In this document: in pieces, positions 1 to 8,186 of the stretch
How the letters are laid out: each line of letters opens with the position of its first letter
Position numbering within the stretch: position 1 is the first letter of the stretch
From: Bacillus rhizoplanae
GTDB lineage: Bacteria > Bacillota > Bacilli > Bacillales > Bacillaceae_G
Direction of reading: 5' to 3'
Assembly (NCBI RefSeq): GCF_917563915.1
Contig: NZ_CAKJTI010000004.1
Span: forward strand, 62,001 to 126,000
Length of the DNA: 64,000 bases
Made by a program: the position numbers and the translations under genes
Notes under the pieces: generated by a model
The model's input: the letters and a program-made list of their open reading frames with translations, nothing else
Database searches by the model: none
Told to the model about the DNA's origin: nothing

Positions 1-1390
1 TCCACTCGTCTGGAAAAAACGTGGAAGTTGGTACTTTTACTACTCCATTCACCGTAACCTTCGCTTCATATACACCATATTTATTAGGTTGTTTTGTGAT
101 ATTTAAAATTTCTCCTTCACCCATCATACTCACATGATGATAACCACCAGCGCTCCCTTTGCTATTTATATTCCCATGAAAGATATGTTCAACGGTACCA
201 TTATTTTTATAAATAGAATTAGGATGGGACTTATATTTATCGAAGAATAAAAAAGTATCCTTTACTTCGTTAAAAGTAGAATAATCAAAAGACCTTAAGT
301 TAAGTCCGTTGGTATCAGCAAAAGCAAGTCGATTTTCTATGTTTAAATCATTAGTTAAACTTGTAAAAGTTTGGTGTAAGCGTGGTGCAGTGATTTCAGT
401 TACCTTTGTGAAATTTGTACCTTTTACTAGCGTAGAGACCTTACTAGCGCCTTTATCCCCCATCCATCCTAATCCAAGTCCCATAAAATTATACGTTATC
501 CATCTTGTACAACTCTCAGCATCACCATTGATTACATCATTAATAAATGAATCTGATAAGGCATTCCACATAGTAGAAACCGTCTCTATGGGGTGACCTA
601 TAGCATACTTAATGTTCTCTTTTGTTACTGTATCGTCTAGTGATTTGAATCCTTCTACAATATCCCCAACAGCTTGTCCTGCACCATCCCAAATACCATC
701 ACCGATTTTCTCTAATAGGGATTTTTCAGAATTACTATCACTCATTTCAGTTTTAAGTTTCTCAGCTTCACGAGCTTTATTTTCTATAATTTCTTGAATA
801 GGCGCCGTCCAATCCATATTCAATTCTTGTACGCTAAATGTACCGCTTGCGGCATTAAAACCTTTCCCACTTTGAACTTCCGCAAGACCTGTAGCGATGC
901 TGGCAGCTAGTTGGAGTGCTGTATCATAATTACTACTAGAAGTATAATTGAATTCATGCAGATGTTCTAACTTTTCTTGAAGCTTTCGTTTCATCGCATC
1001 AAAAATATTCACCATAACTTGCATGCCTGGAAGGGTGCTACTAATTACTTCAATACCTGCTTTCGTTCGCTCAATCTCTCGAATTTGTTCTAGTATTTCT
1101 TGTTCAATAACATCTGTTGAAGCTACTTGTGATTGAAAATCATTTGGAAAGGCATTATTTTGACGAATTAATTCTTCACACAAGTAAATAATCCCTTGCG
1201 CTAAGGGACGGAAGGTTTGTGCAAAGAATGTTTTTGCACTGTCATAAGTTTGCCCTTGAAGAACTGCATCGCCAACAAAAGCGTCAATCGAATTGATGGC
1301 TTGTTCCATTCCTTGAATAGTGGCAACGCAAAAAGCATTCATACTTTGCGATTGGGTTCGCACTTCCCCTAGATACATATTTAAACTCAT
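1..1390 (-). CDS. LXG-domain type VII secreted toxin with C-terminal EndoU-like RNase domain (partial at window edge)
   Basis: The minus-strand frame is open from the ATG at 1390 to base 2 (463 codons) and continues past the window edge. The N terminus (MSLNMYLGEV, then GQTYDSAKTFFAQTF) is the helical LXG domain that targets effectors to the type VII (Esx/Yuk) secretion system, filling about residues 1-210. A linker follows, and from about residue 400 the sequence has EHIFHGNINSKG, GGYHHVSMMGEGEI, GVYEAKVTVNG and STFFPDEW, the layout of bacterial EndoU RNA-cleaving domains with paired histidines. The start overlaps the stop of the upstream gene as ATGA, so the three genes are one operon. The immunity gene is expected beyond the left edge. 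RNase activity is inferred from the family. Confidence 0.88.
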   Translation of the reverse strand, partial: MSLNMYLGEVRTQSQSMNAFCVATIQGMEQAINSIDAFVGDAVLQGQTYDSAKTFFAQTFRPLAQGIIYLCEELIRQNNAFPNDFQSQVASTDVIEQEILEQIREIERTKAGIEVISSTLPGMQVMVNIFDAMKRKLQEKLEHLHEFNYTSSSNYDTALQLAASIATGLAEVQSGKGFNAASGTFSVQELNMDWTAPIQEIIENKAREAEKLKTEMSDSNSEKSLLEKIGDGIWDGAGQAVGDIVEGFKSLDDTVTKENIKYAIGHPIETVSTMWNALSDSFINDVINGDAESCTRWITYNFMGLGLGWMGDKGASKVSTLVKGTNFTKVTEITAPRLHQTFTSLTNDLNIENRLAFADTNGLNLRSFDYSTFNEVKDTFLFFDKYKSHPNSIYKNNGTVEHIFHGNINSKGSAGGYHHVSMMGEGEILNITKQPNKYGVYEAKVTVNGVVKVPTSTFFPDEW

Positions 1391-1749
1391 GACTTCACCT
1401 CCTGTGCTAATTTTTGGCGTTGGTGGTAAAGGTCATTTTCTAAATTACTCAGGCTTCGTTTCTCATTTAGCAACGTCTCTTTTTGGTCCTCCAATTCGTG
1501 AGTAAGCTTTCGTTCAACTTGTTGTGCATCTTGACGCAGATTATGAAAGAATTGTCCTAGTTCTCTATCGTTATGCCAAGTTTCTAATATACGGTCAAAT
1601 AGACGATAGCTCTGACCTTTCCATTCATAAAAATCTGCTTCCGTTTGTTCTTGTTTTTGAATAGCGTGTTGATTTTGAGATTGTTCTTCAGATAGACTTC
1701 TTAATTTGTAATTCAGTTGATTGATTTGTTTTTCGATATCTTGACTCAT
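1387..1749 (-). CDS. DUF3958-like small helical protein, LXG partner
   Basis: This 120-residue protein is rich in Glu, Gln and Lys and is predicted to be almost wholly helical coiled coil (for example KLTHELEDQKETLLNE). It lies directly before the LXG toxin gene, overlapping it by ATGA, and 10 bases after the TIGR04197-type gene. Length, position and composition fit the DUF3958 family. In streptococcal LXG systems that family supplies one of two small alpha-helical partners that bind the LXG domain and promote its export. No signal peptide or membrane segment is visible. The family call rests on recognition of sequence and context, without a profile search. Confidence 0.75.
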   Translation of the reverse strand: MSQDIEKQINQLNYKLRSLSEEQSQNQHAIQKQEQTEADFYEWKGQSYRLFDRILETWHNDRELGQFFHNLRQDAQQVERKLTHELEDQKETLLNEKRSLSNLENDLYHQRQKLAQEVKS

Positions 1750-1759
1750 CTTTACCCTC

Positions 1760-2095
1760 CTACTTTTTCGCGTTCGCGTAGGTTGTCATATCGGCTAAAG
1801 GGTCTTTCATAAAAGGAGAACCATTAAAATTCTTTTGAAGTTCGTTATCCATACGCTCAAACTCTTGGGCTACAGAATGAATGTTGTTAACCCCTTGTTG
1901 AAAGGCGGCATAAAATTGTTTGGTTAAATCTAAAGTTTGTTGATTGGCTTCTTGTGCTTTGGAGTTGACAGATAACGTTGTACGTTCCGACTTGGTTATG
2001 GATCTATTTGTCGCACTTTGAATCGTATCAGCAGCTGTCCCCATTTGCGTCGCGATTTGTTCTGCCGTTTGAAAATTACTTTGAAATTGTCCCAT
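1760..2095 (-). CDS. TIGR04197/DUF3130-like small type VII secretion protein, LXG partner
   Basis: This 111-residue helical protein (MGQFQSNFQTAEQIATQMG at the N terminus, later FNGSPFMKDPLADM) matches the short WXG100-like TIGR04197/DUF3130 proteins that open LXG toxin operons. It is thought to pair with the DUF3958 protein and deliver the LXG effector to the secretion machine. The ATG at 2095 has a GAGGAT ribosome site 7 bases upstream. It is the first gene of a three-gene minus-strand operon, with an extended -10 promoter about 95 bases upstream. No enzymatic motif is present. Confidence 0.78.
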   Translation of the reverse strand: MGQFQSNFQTAEQIATQMGTAADTIQSATNRSITKSERTTLSVNSKAQEANQQTLDLTKQFYAAFQQGVNNIHSVAQEFERMDNELQKNFNGSPFMKDPLADMTTYANAKK

Positions 2096-2185
2096 CGCTT
2101 GGATCCTCTCTATACTTTTCTGTCCAGTCTCTCAGAGTTTGTTCAAAAGTTTGTGGACTTCTTCATTACTTACTAAACTATGAAA

Positions 2186-2196
2186 ATTATACCATA
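2186..2196 (-). promoter_or_regulatory. Extended -10 promoter of the LXG operon
   Basis: On the minus strand the sequence TGGTATAAT (an extended -10 element with a perfect TATAAT) lies about 90 bases before the first LXG-operon start codon. No good -35 hexamer is seen, which is usual for extended -10 promoters. Nothing else in 2,200-2,500 looks functional. Confidence 0.45.
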
Positions 2197-2509
2197 TGAA
2201 AAAATGAGGGTTTCACAAAAAAACTCCAATTATTGTATATTATTTTTTCTTTTTTGTACCTCCTCAAAGCACTTAACTGTGTTACATATGATAGTTTCCC
2301 CGTCCTCTACACAGTCTCTCTGTTGTAGCCTGTCACCATCTCCGCCAAACGCCTCGGCAATGGATAAATAACTCATTGCATAGTTTTAGAGGCTGGATAT
2401 ATTTTCAACTTTAATAGATCTCTTTCTGTGGAGTTCTTATTGTTTAATAATAAAGATTTACGATGATATCATTTCATTGGCTTGTATCATACTTTAAATA
2501 TGATGGCCG

Positions 2510-2553
2510 CGCTATCCCTTTGGTGTGCTTATACAAAAAGAGATAGCGTTTTT
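2510..2553 (+). terminator. Hairpin with T run
   Basis: The arms CGCTATC and GATAGCG, extended by CTTT/AAAG across one mismatch, are followed by TTTTT on the plus strand. No plus-strand gene lies just upstream, so this may be the leftover terminator of a lost gene. Confidence 0.4.
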
Positions 2554-2654
2554 AAGAACAGAGCATTCTAAGGCTTGAATTATTATGACATAGATGTAGC
2601 TTTGAATTAAAATCTGACTGAAAATAGTTTATAAATCCTTATTTTATAACACAT

Positions 2655-2698
2655 AAAAAGAATCCATTTTGAAAAAAGATTAATCAAAATGGATTCTT
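2655..2698 (-). terminator. Rho-independent terminator downstream of the 2791-3231 gene
   Basis: A perfect 14-base stem (AAGAATCCATTTTG with CAAAATGGATTCTT) is followed, read on the minus strand, by a TTTTTATG run. It lies about 90 bases past the stop codon of the minus-strand gene ending at 2791. Confidence 0.8.
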
Positions 2699-2790
2699 CT
2701 ACAACAGATTAAGATATATTTTTTATATAAAAGTTTGCTTAAAAATTATGTAGAAGTCTTGTTTTTATGTATGTAAAATATTTTATGTTT

Positions 2791-3231
2791 TTAATCGTGT
2801 ACTTGCATACTAAAAAAATAAATGCCCCTATTCGTTTTAAACATATATTCTTCATAACAGCATGCATAATAATTTTCTGTATCTAATTTAACCCAATAAA
2901 CTTCTTCTATTTCTTGTTCGAATTCATTCAATAACTGTTCTATTATATATTCCTTCGATGTCAATCCATTTAAATCATATCCATGTGGTATTGTTCCAAA
3001 CCAAACTGCTTCCCCATCAGGGTATTGGCAAATAAGGAAATCTTTTTCCCATTCTTTCAACTGTATGAGTTCTATTGTGTCATTATTAGTAGCGTGTGTA
3101 GCCTTTTCTGCAAGTTCATATATACCTTCCTGCTTATTTTCTGATAAAAGAATAAGCTCATAATAATTACTCACTTGTTGTCCCGCATTAACTTTAGCAA
3201 AATCGCTTAAAATTTTATTTATCATTTCCAT
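2791..3231 (-). CDS. Hypothetical protein, possible immunity protein
   Basis: This 146-residue acidic soluble protein was not recognised. It starts at an ATG with an AAGGAG site 7 bases upstream and has its own terminator. Visible features are an N-terminal helical part, a central segment with KDFLICQYPDGEAVWFG, and an aromatic C terminus. There is no signal peptide, membrane segment or catalytic motif. Small acidic proteins with aromatic-rich strands next to LXG operons are often immunity proteins, so that is a fair guess from context. It lies upstream of the LXG operon rather than downstream, which weakens the idea. Confidence 0.6.
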   Translation of the reverse strand: MEMINKILSDFAKVNAGQQVSNYYELILLSENKQEGIYELAEKATHATNNDTIELIQLKEWEKDFLICQYPDGEAVWFGTIPHGYDLNGLTSKEYIIEQLLNEFEQEIEEVYWVKLDTENYYACCYEEYMFKTNRGIYFFSMQVHD

Positions 3232-3480
3232 ATTTAAATCTCCTTAAATTTAAAGATTCTTCAGCTAAATGTTAACATATATCTTTGATAGCTAGTTAGA
3301 CTTGCCCGTTAGTGCAATAAGAAAAAACAAAGTGTAGATAATGCCGATTCATCTTTTTTATAAACGGTTAAACTTTTTTCAAAACGGTACGACTTTGTTT
3401 CAAATCGACAGTAGAATAGTATTCTGCGTCATTTTATATCTCTGTTTTATAAAAAATATAAAATAATAAGTGGAAATCTC

Positions 3481-3510
3481 AAAAAAGAAACCGCCATTGC
3501 AGACGGTTTT
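3481..3510 (-). terminator. Terminator downstream of the 3569-3892 gene
   Basis: The arms AAACCG and CGGTTT (with a partly paired inner section) are followed on the minus strand by CTTTTTT. It lies about 60 bases past the stop of the minus-strand gene at 3569. The rest of 3,232-3,480 shows no further gene. Confidence 0.7.
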
Positions 3511-3568
3511 ACTTTACTTATACGTTTACTTTCTCTAACTCCATTGCCATGTCATTTAATACGTTTTC

Positions 3569-3892
3569 TTAAAAAAAAAGAAACGCTGCTTGCTCTTCTT
3601 TCGTCATACCACGAAAATCATGTATTCCATCTAGCAATAACCAACTCGCATCAGCTATGATATTCCGATACCGCTTCCGTTCTATCTCGTTAGGTATTGT
3701 TGTGAGCATTTTCTCGACACTAGCGATTGAGAATCTACGCTTTGCCCTATCGATAAAATATACCGAAATGTAATCAATCGCTTTATTAATTTCGAAATAA
3801 TATGTATTATGACCACGCTTCACTTCTGCAATATGCTGTATTAACTCCTGTCCTTCTGATACAGATATTTTACACTTCGCCAACTGCTTCAT
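3569..3892 (-). CDS. Hypothetical protein
   Basis: This 107-residue protein was not recognised. It has a good ribosome site (AAAGGAGAG) before the ATG and its own terminator, so it looks like a real gene. It is basic in its middle part (DRAKRRFSIASVEKML, then ERKRYRNII) and ends in a hydrophobic AAFLFF. No membrane segment, signal peptide or metal-binding motif is visible. It is divergent from the SOS polymerase operon, and the LexA boxes lie about 160 bases from its start, so SOS control of this gene is possible but not shown. Confidence 0.6.
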   Translation of the reverse strand: MKQLAKCKISVSEGQELIQHIAEVKRGHNTYYFEINKAIDYISVYFIDRAKRRFSIASVEKMLTTIPNEIERKRYRNIIADASWLLLDGIHDFRGMTKEEQAAFLFF

Positions 3893-4052
3893 TTTCTTCT
3901 CTCCTTTACTGTAGCCCCTCTATTACATGTAAAATTTTAGCACTTTAAATTTAACGAAATGTAAATATAGTATAAATTTCCCATTAACAATAATTAAATT
4001 TACTTTTTATGTATTGTCAAATGGAAAATAAACAAAATTACTCCTTCTAAAA

Positions 4053-4064
4053 GAACATAAGTTC
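4053..4064 (+). promoter_or_regulatory. LexA (DinR) box 1
   Basis: GAACATAAGTTC matches the Bacillus LexA core GAAC-N4-GTTC exactly. It lies about 45 bases before the start of the Y-family polymerase gene. Confidence 0.82.
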
Positions 4065-4075
4065 GTATATAATAA

Positions 4076-4087
4076 GAACAAACGTTC
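4076..4087 (+). promoter_or_regulatory. LexA (DinR) box 2
   Basis: GAACAAACGTTC is a second exact GAAC-N4-GTTC site, 23 bases from the first and hence on nearly the same face of the helix. Two boxes suggest tight, cooperative SOS repression of the polymerase operon. Confidence 0.82.
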
Positions 4088-4108
4088 TTTTTCTTAGGAG
4101 TGATTGCT

Positions 4109-5374
4109 TTGTATGACTATTCTCTTTTACCAAAACGGAACATCTTATGTGTAGACCTCCGAAGTTTTTACGCTAGCGTTTCCTGCATCAAAATGGGTTT
4201 CGATCCGCTGCGTACAAAACTAGCTGTTGTTGGCGATGTGAATAGGCAAGGGTCGATTGTGTTAGCTGCAACCCCTCCTCTCAAAAAAATAGGGGTTAAA
4301 AAGATGAGTCGTTTATATGAGATTCCACGGCGGTACGACGTGCTTATTGTCAATCCACAAATGGATACTTATATAAGGTGTTCGAATTACATAACCAAAT
4401 TAGCTCTACAATACGTTACTTTTGAAGATTTTCACCAATATTCTATTGATGAATTCTTTATGGATGTTACAGCAAGTTTACATCTGTTCGCACGAACTCC
4501 ATACGAATTTGCTATGAAGTTCAAAAGAGAAATATATCATAAGACACGTATTGATAGCACAATTGGAATCGGTCCTAATGTATTAATGAGTAAAGTTGCT
4601 CTTGATGTGGAAGCGAAAAAGAACACTGACGGGATCGCATATTGGAGTTATGACGATGTGCCGGAAAAGCTATGGCCAATCCGTCCACTCAGCAAATTTT
4701 GGGGAATATCGAGTAAAACAGAAGCGAAGTTAAATCGAAAAGGTATACATACAATCGGTGATCTGGCCCATTATCCTATCAAGTACCTAAAGGAATCATT
4801 CGGTATCATTGGAGAAGAACTTCATTTACATAGTAATGGCATTGATTTTAGTCTAATTTCTGAAAAATATATACCGAATGAGACTTCAATCGGTAAAAGT
4901 CAAATACTCATGCGAGATTATAAAATAGATGAAGTTCAGCCAGTTCTCTTAGAACATACCGAAGAAGTTTGTTATAGATTGAGGAGAAAAGGAAAATTAG
5001 CAAGGACTATACAGTTTTCCATTGGCTATAGCAAAGACTATCTAGGCGGATTCAAAAAGTCTTGTACATTAGAACGACCTACAAATTTAACTTTAGAAAT
5101 ATACCGTGTTTGTTTAATGTTTTTAAAGCAACTCCATACAGGGGAACCAATTCGTACAATAAGCATTGCACTAACTAATTTAGTGAACGAAGGTGAAGAA
5201 CAAATTAGTCTTTTTGACGACATACGAATGAGAGAAAGAGAAATTATACTAGCCAGAACGATGGATGAAATACGAACACGGTTCGGTAAGAATAGCATTT
5301 TACGAGGTGTGTCTTATACTTCTGAAGCAACAGGAAGATACAGAAATACGCTTATTGGAGGACATAAAGCATGA
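4109..5374 (+). CDS. uvrX: Y-family translesion DNA polymerase, UvrX type
   Basis: This protein of about 421 residues is a DinB/UmuC-fold error-prone polymerase that copies past damaged bases. The first acidic motif is seen in NILCVDLRSFYASVSC and the palm motif in YSIDEFFMD. A helix-hairpin-helix region follows (LNRKGIHTIGDLA), then the little-finger domain. The TTG at 4109 is the better start because AGGAGTG lies 8 bases upstream; a GTG at 4100 would overlap that site. Two LexA boxes precede the gene and the YolD partner overlaps its stop by ATGA. UvrX/YqjW-type polymerases are often plasmid- or prophage-borne, which fits the accessory setting. Confidence 0.9.
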   Translation: MYDYSLLPKRNILCVDLRSFYASVSCIKMGFDPLRTKLAVVGDVNRQGSIVLAATPPLKKIGVKKMSRLYEIPRRYDVLIVNPQMDTYIRCSNYITKLALQYVTFEDFHQYSIDEFFMDVTASLHLFARTPYEFAMKFKREIYHKTRIDSTIGIGPNVLMSKVALDVEAKKNTDGIAYWSYDDVPEKLWPIRPLSKFWGISSKTEAKLNRKGIHTIGDLAHYPIKYLKESFGIIGEELHLHSNGIDFSLISEKYIPNETSIGKSQILMRDYKIDEVQPVLLEHTEEVCYRLRRKGKLARTIQFSIGYSKDYLGGFKKSCTLERPTNLTLEIYRVCLMFLKQLHTGEPIRTISIALTNLVNEGEEQISLFDDIRMREREIILARTMDEIRTRFGKNSILRGVSYTSEATGRYRNTLIGGHKA

Positions 5375-5718
5375 ACAATACAGGAGTACCGAAAATTAAA
5401 GGGCGTGGAATGGTGAAATGGCAGCCGTTTGCGTCAATGCCGGAGCAATTCGCTGGTATAAAACAAATCGTTGAAGAACAGACGAAAATACCATGCCCTA
5501 TTATTACACAAGATACAAAAGAAGAAATCGAAAGAGCACTACTTGAATCAATGAAATTACAAAAAACAATTATGATTTCTTATTACCAAAACGGACAGAT
5601 TCTACATGAAACAGTCATTACAAAAGTAATTGCACGTCAAACAAGAATGGTATTTTTTCAAGACTTGTTTGGGTTTACATTGCGGTTAAAATTTAATGAT
5701 ATTGTAGGTGTTGATTAG
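5371..5718 (+). CDS. YolD-like protein
   Basis: This 115-residue protein carries the YolD-family hallmark RGMVKWQPFASMPEQ near its N terminus. YolD-like proteins are the regular partners of UvrX/YqjW-type Y-family polymerases in Bacillus and are thought to play a UmuD-like accessory role, though they lack the UmuD protease domain. The start overlaps the polymerase stop as ATGA, so the two are translationally coupled and share SOS control. The protein looks full length. Confidence 0.85.
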   Translation: MNNTGVPKIKGRGMVKWQPFASMPEQFAGIKQIVEEQTKIPCPIITQDTKEEIERALLESMKLQKTIMISYYQNGQILHETVITKVIARQTRMVFFQDLFGFTLRLKFNDIVGVD

Positions 5719-5800
5719 GATCTATTACCGGCTTTTTTAGGTGTATATACGCATCGCTCAAGACATTACCTAGAATTCGTTCTACTATATCACAAAAAAG

Positions 5801-5831
5801 GCATGAGCTCGGTACAGTACTGAACTCATGC
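5801..5831 (+). repeat. Imperfect hairpin before the methyltransferase fragment
   Basis: Two 15-base arms (GCATGAGCTCGGTAC and GTACTGAACTCATGC) pair at 13 of 15 positions around a single base. It lies 9 bases before the surviving methyltransferase 3' fragment and may mark a rearrangement junction or a terminator. A comparable hairpin lies at about 8092-8122, just past the 3' end of the intact methyltransferase gene. Confidence 0.4.
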
Positions 5832-5839
5832 TCAAAATG

Positions 5840-5959
5840 AGGTACTTCTGTATGGGGAATGCATTGGTTGTAGGATTAATTGAAAAAATGGGACAAAGAA
5901 TAATGGAAGTAGAAACTAATAATATATGTGAAGATAGGGTAGAATTGTCTAGAGTTTAA
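5840..5959 (+). pseudogene. 3' fragment of a second C5 cytosine methyltransferase
   Basis: The plus-strand frame from 5840 to the TAA at 5957 encodes RYFCMGNALVVGLIEKMGQR and a short tail. It aligns with the C-terminal motif X region of the intact methyltransferase at 8187-9470 (RYFCMGNALVVGLVERM), about 18 of 24 residues identical. Everything upstream is missing, cut off just after the yolD gene. The fragment reads in the same direction as the restriction gene at 6292, so the ancestral order was probably methyltransferase then nuclease. It cannot be a working enzyme. Confidence 0.8.
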
Positions 5960-6026
5960 TCTAGGCAACTTTTTTTAATTCCTTTATACTAAAGACATAT
6001 ATCCCAAAATTGTAAAAAAGTGGTTT

Positions 6027-6245
6027 ATCATCTCTGAACTAGACAACTTTTTAAAGTGTCCCATTTTATATTCAAGTGGACTTAGGTATCCAAGTGTTCA
6101 ATGAATTCTAAAATGGTTAATGAACATAATCATCTAATTCCAATTTTAATTGTTCTAAGCTTTCAAAGTATCTTCCTTTTACAAAATCCGTCTTAATGAT
6201 TTTAAATGTTGCTTCGGCTACAACATTATCAAAGTCATTGATATA
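6027..6245 (-). pseudogene. IS3-family transposase OrfB C-terminal remnant
   Basis: Read on the minus strand, the segment encodes DNVVAEATFKIIKTDFVKGR and FESLEQLKLELDDYVH, then after a frameshift NHFRIH, a stop codon, and TLGYLSPLEYKMG. This is the end of the DDE integrase domain of an IS3/IS150-type transposase. A frameshift and a nonsense codon make it dead. It lies between the methyltransferase fragment and the restriction gene, and its edge supplies the TATAAT at 6247-6252 upstream of that gene. Confidence 0.78.
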
Positions 6246-6291
6246 CTATAATTAACAATTGTTGTTCGTTATATTGGAGGAGTGGATTGAT

Positions 6292-7944
6292 TTGAGTAGT
6301 GTCTATAATACTAAGGAAAAAGTACATAAAAGAGCATTAGAAGCGGTTGGAAAGACGCTTGGAGAAATTGATGTAAAGAACACTATGAATGTGAAAAATA
6401 AATCTTATCCAGGCAATGTAATAGAGCAAGTCTGGTTTGACCACCCTGCAGATAATTACGCCGAACCAGATTTTCCAGAAGCTGGTGTAGAATTAAAAGT
6501 TACCCCCATAGATAAACAAACAAAAAATGTTAAAAAGAGAAAAGTCACAAAATTTATTGCTGGGGAGAGACTTGTTTTAAATAAAATTAATTACCAAAAT
6601 GAATATGGTAAATCATTTGAACAAAGCTCATTTTGGCATAAGAATAAGCTAATTGAATTAATTCAATATTATAGACGTGATGTCTCGCATAAGAAAAAAA
6701 TTTCTAGCGGAGAAATGATTGAAGATAAGACAAAATTTCGAGTATTATATGCGAATCTACTTTCAATGACAGAGTTAAAAGATTTTGACTTGCCTAAAGA
6801 CACTGTAATAGAAATACCTGAGAAAGATTTAGAAATCATCAAGCAAGACTGGAAAAAAATATCCGAATATATTAACTCTGGTAAAGCTGAACAATTATCA
6901 GAAGGGCTTACAAATTATCTAGGAGCATGTACAAAGTCAACAACTGGTGATGATTTTACAAAACAGAAGCATACAGATGTTCCTGCAAAACCTAGAGCCT
7001 ATTCATTTAAATCAAAATTCATTAATGAACTCATAAATAATCATATTATTGGACAAGACCATACCGAAGCAATTAATAGTATTGTGAAAGATGTTAGCGA
7101 GCTAGAAAAGAAAACTCTTGAGGAAATTATTGTCTCCCGCTTTACTCCCTATTACGGTATGAAACAAAGTGAATTGATTCAAAAACTTGGTATCAAAGTA
7201 GGTAAAAGTCAGTCACAAAAAAATATTAATAACATGATAATCCGTGGAATTCTTAATTTGCCAACCACTACAGATGAAGTCACATCAGAAGAAATCGAAA
7301 AAGCAGAAATTAGTTTAAAAACGGTTACTTTAAGGAAGTGGCAACCAAAAGAACATTTTAAATTTATGGGAATTCCTTCATTTCTTGAACTAGTTAACGA
7401 ATCTTGGGAGGAATCAAGAGTTTATGATTTCTTAGAAAGAAAAAAATTTCTACTACTAGTCTTTAATGATTTTAATAAAAAGAAAAAAGGTAGAGATTCG
7501 TACGAAACAAACCCTGAGAATATTATTTTTGTAGGCGCTAAATTTTGGAATATGCCAATCCTTGATATAGATGGGCCAGTAAAAAGAGTTTGGAAAACGG
7601 AGGTAGAAAAACTAAAAAACGGTGTTGAACTAACCTTTACCAAAAATGAAAATAATGAAATCAGAATAAATAATAATTTCATTAAACCATCTCTTGAAGA
7701 TGTTTTACATCTTCGCCCCGATGCCCAAGTTGCTCAATACAGATTGAAATACTATAAAGAAGTAATAGTTAAAGGGATTCCTAAAAAGCAATTAACGAAT
7801 AATTCTAGGAAATTACCTCACCCAGCAAAATGGATAAATCGACCAGAGAGTGAAAAAGAAAATTTTACAGATGATTATATGACAAAACAAGCTTGGTGGT
7901 TAAGTAAAGAATATATTTATGAACAAATTAAAGATTTGTTGTAG
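6292..7944 (+). CDS. Type II restriction endonuclease, Sau3AI/MutH family (first copy)
   Basis: This protein of 550 residues resembles Sau3AI (489 residues), a MutH-fold enzyme with an active N-terminal domain and a related C-terminal regulatory domain. The catalytic set is present: Glu45 in GNVIEQVWF, then Asp60, Glu67 and Lys69 in EPDFPEAGVELKVTP. GERLVLNKINY and LSEGLTNYLGACTKS are further family landmarks. The TTG at 6292 is chosen because GGAGGAGTG lies about 8 bases upstream; an in-frame TTG at 6259 has no such site. Its own methyltransferase appears to survive only as the fragment at 5840, so protection would depend on the enzyme at 8187. Cleavage at GATC is possible by family but not shown. 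Confidence 0.85.
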   Translation: MSSVYNTKEKVHKRALEAVGKTLGEIDVKNTMNVKNKSYPGNVIEQVWFDHPADNYAEPDFPEAGVELKVTPIDKQTKNVKKRKVTKFIAGERLVLNKINYQNEYGKSFEQSSFWHKNKLIELIQYYRRDVSHKKKISSGEMIEDKTKFRVLYANLLSMTELKDFDLPKDTVIEIPEKDLEIIKQDWKKISEYINSGKAEQLSEGLTNYLGACTKSTTGDDFTKQKHTDVPAKPRAYSFKSKFINELINNHIIGQDHTEAINSIVKDVSELEKKTLEEIIVSRFTPYYGMKQSELIQKLGIKVGKSQSQKNINNMIIRGILNLPTTTDEVTSEEIEKAEISLKTVTLRKWQPKEHFKFMGIPSFLELVNESWEESRVYDFLERKKFLLLVFNDFNKKKKGRDSYETNPENIIFVGAKFWNMPILDIDGPVKRVWKTEVEKLKNGVELTFTKNENNEIRINNNFIKPSLEDVLHLRPDAQVAQYRLKYYKEVIVKGIPKKQLTNNSRKLPHPAKWINRPESEKENFTDDYMTKQAWWLSKEYIYEQIKDLL

Positions 7945-7963
7945 AATAATGCCTTAATCTAAT

Positions 7964-7994
7964 AAAAAAGCTTACCGATATGGTAAGCTTTTTT
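7964..7994. terminator. Strong bidirectional terminator
   Basis: A perfect 13-base stem (AAAAAAGCTTACC with GGTAAGCTTTTTT) surrounds a 5-base loop. It lies 20 bases past the first restriction gene and can also stop minus-strand transcription from the methyltransferase gene. Confidence 0.88.
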
Positions 7995-8186
7995 ATCTAC
8001 CTTTAATCTATCGACTTTTATGGTAAATAGTAGTCATACTGGGGATTATTATTTTTCAAAGCATCCTATATTATTTTAAGAAATACAAATAAGCTGACTC
8101 TGTATTGATACAAAATCAGCCTATTTTAAAAAATTTTCTATTTTGCAGGAGGTACAACTCTCTTTATAAGAACCCATTATAAATTC

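Noticed and set aside
309-797. Plus-strand open frames opposite the LXG toxin
   Set aside because: They are antisense to a clear minus-strand protein with recognisable domains and have no ribosome sites.
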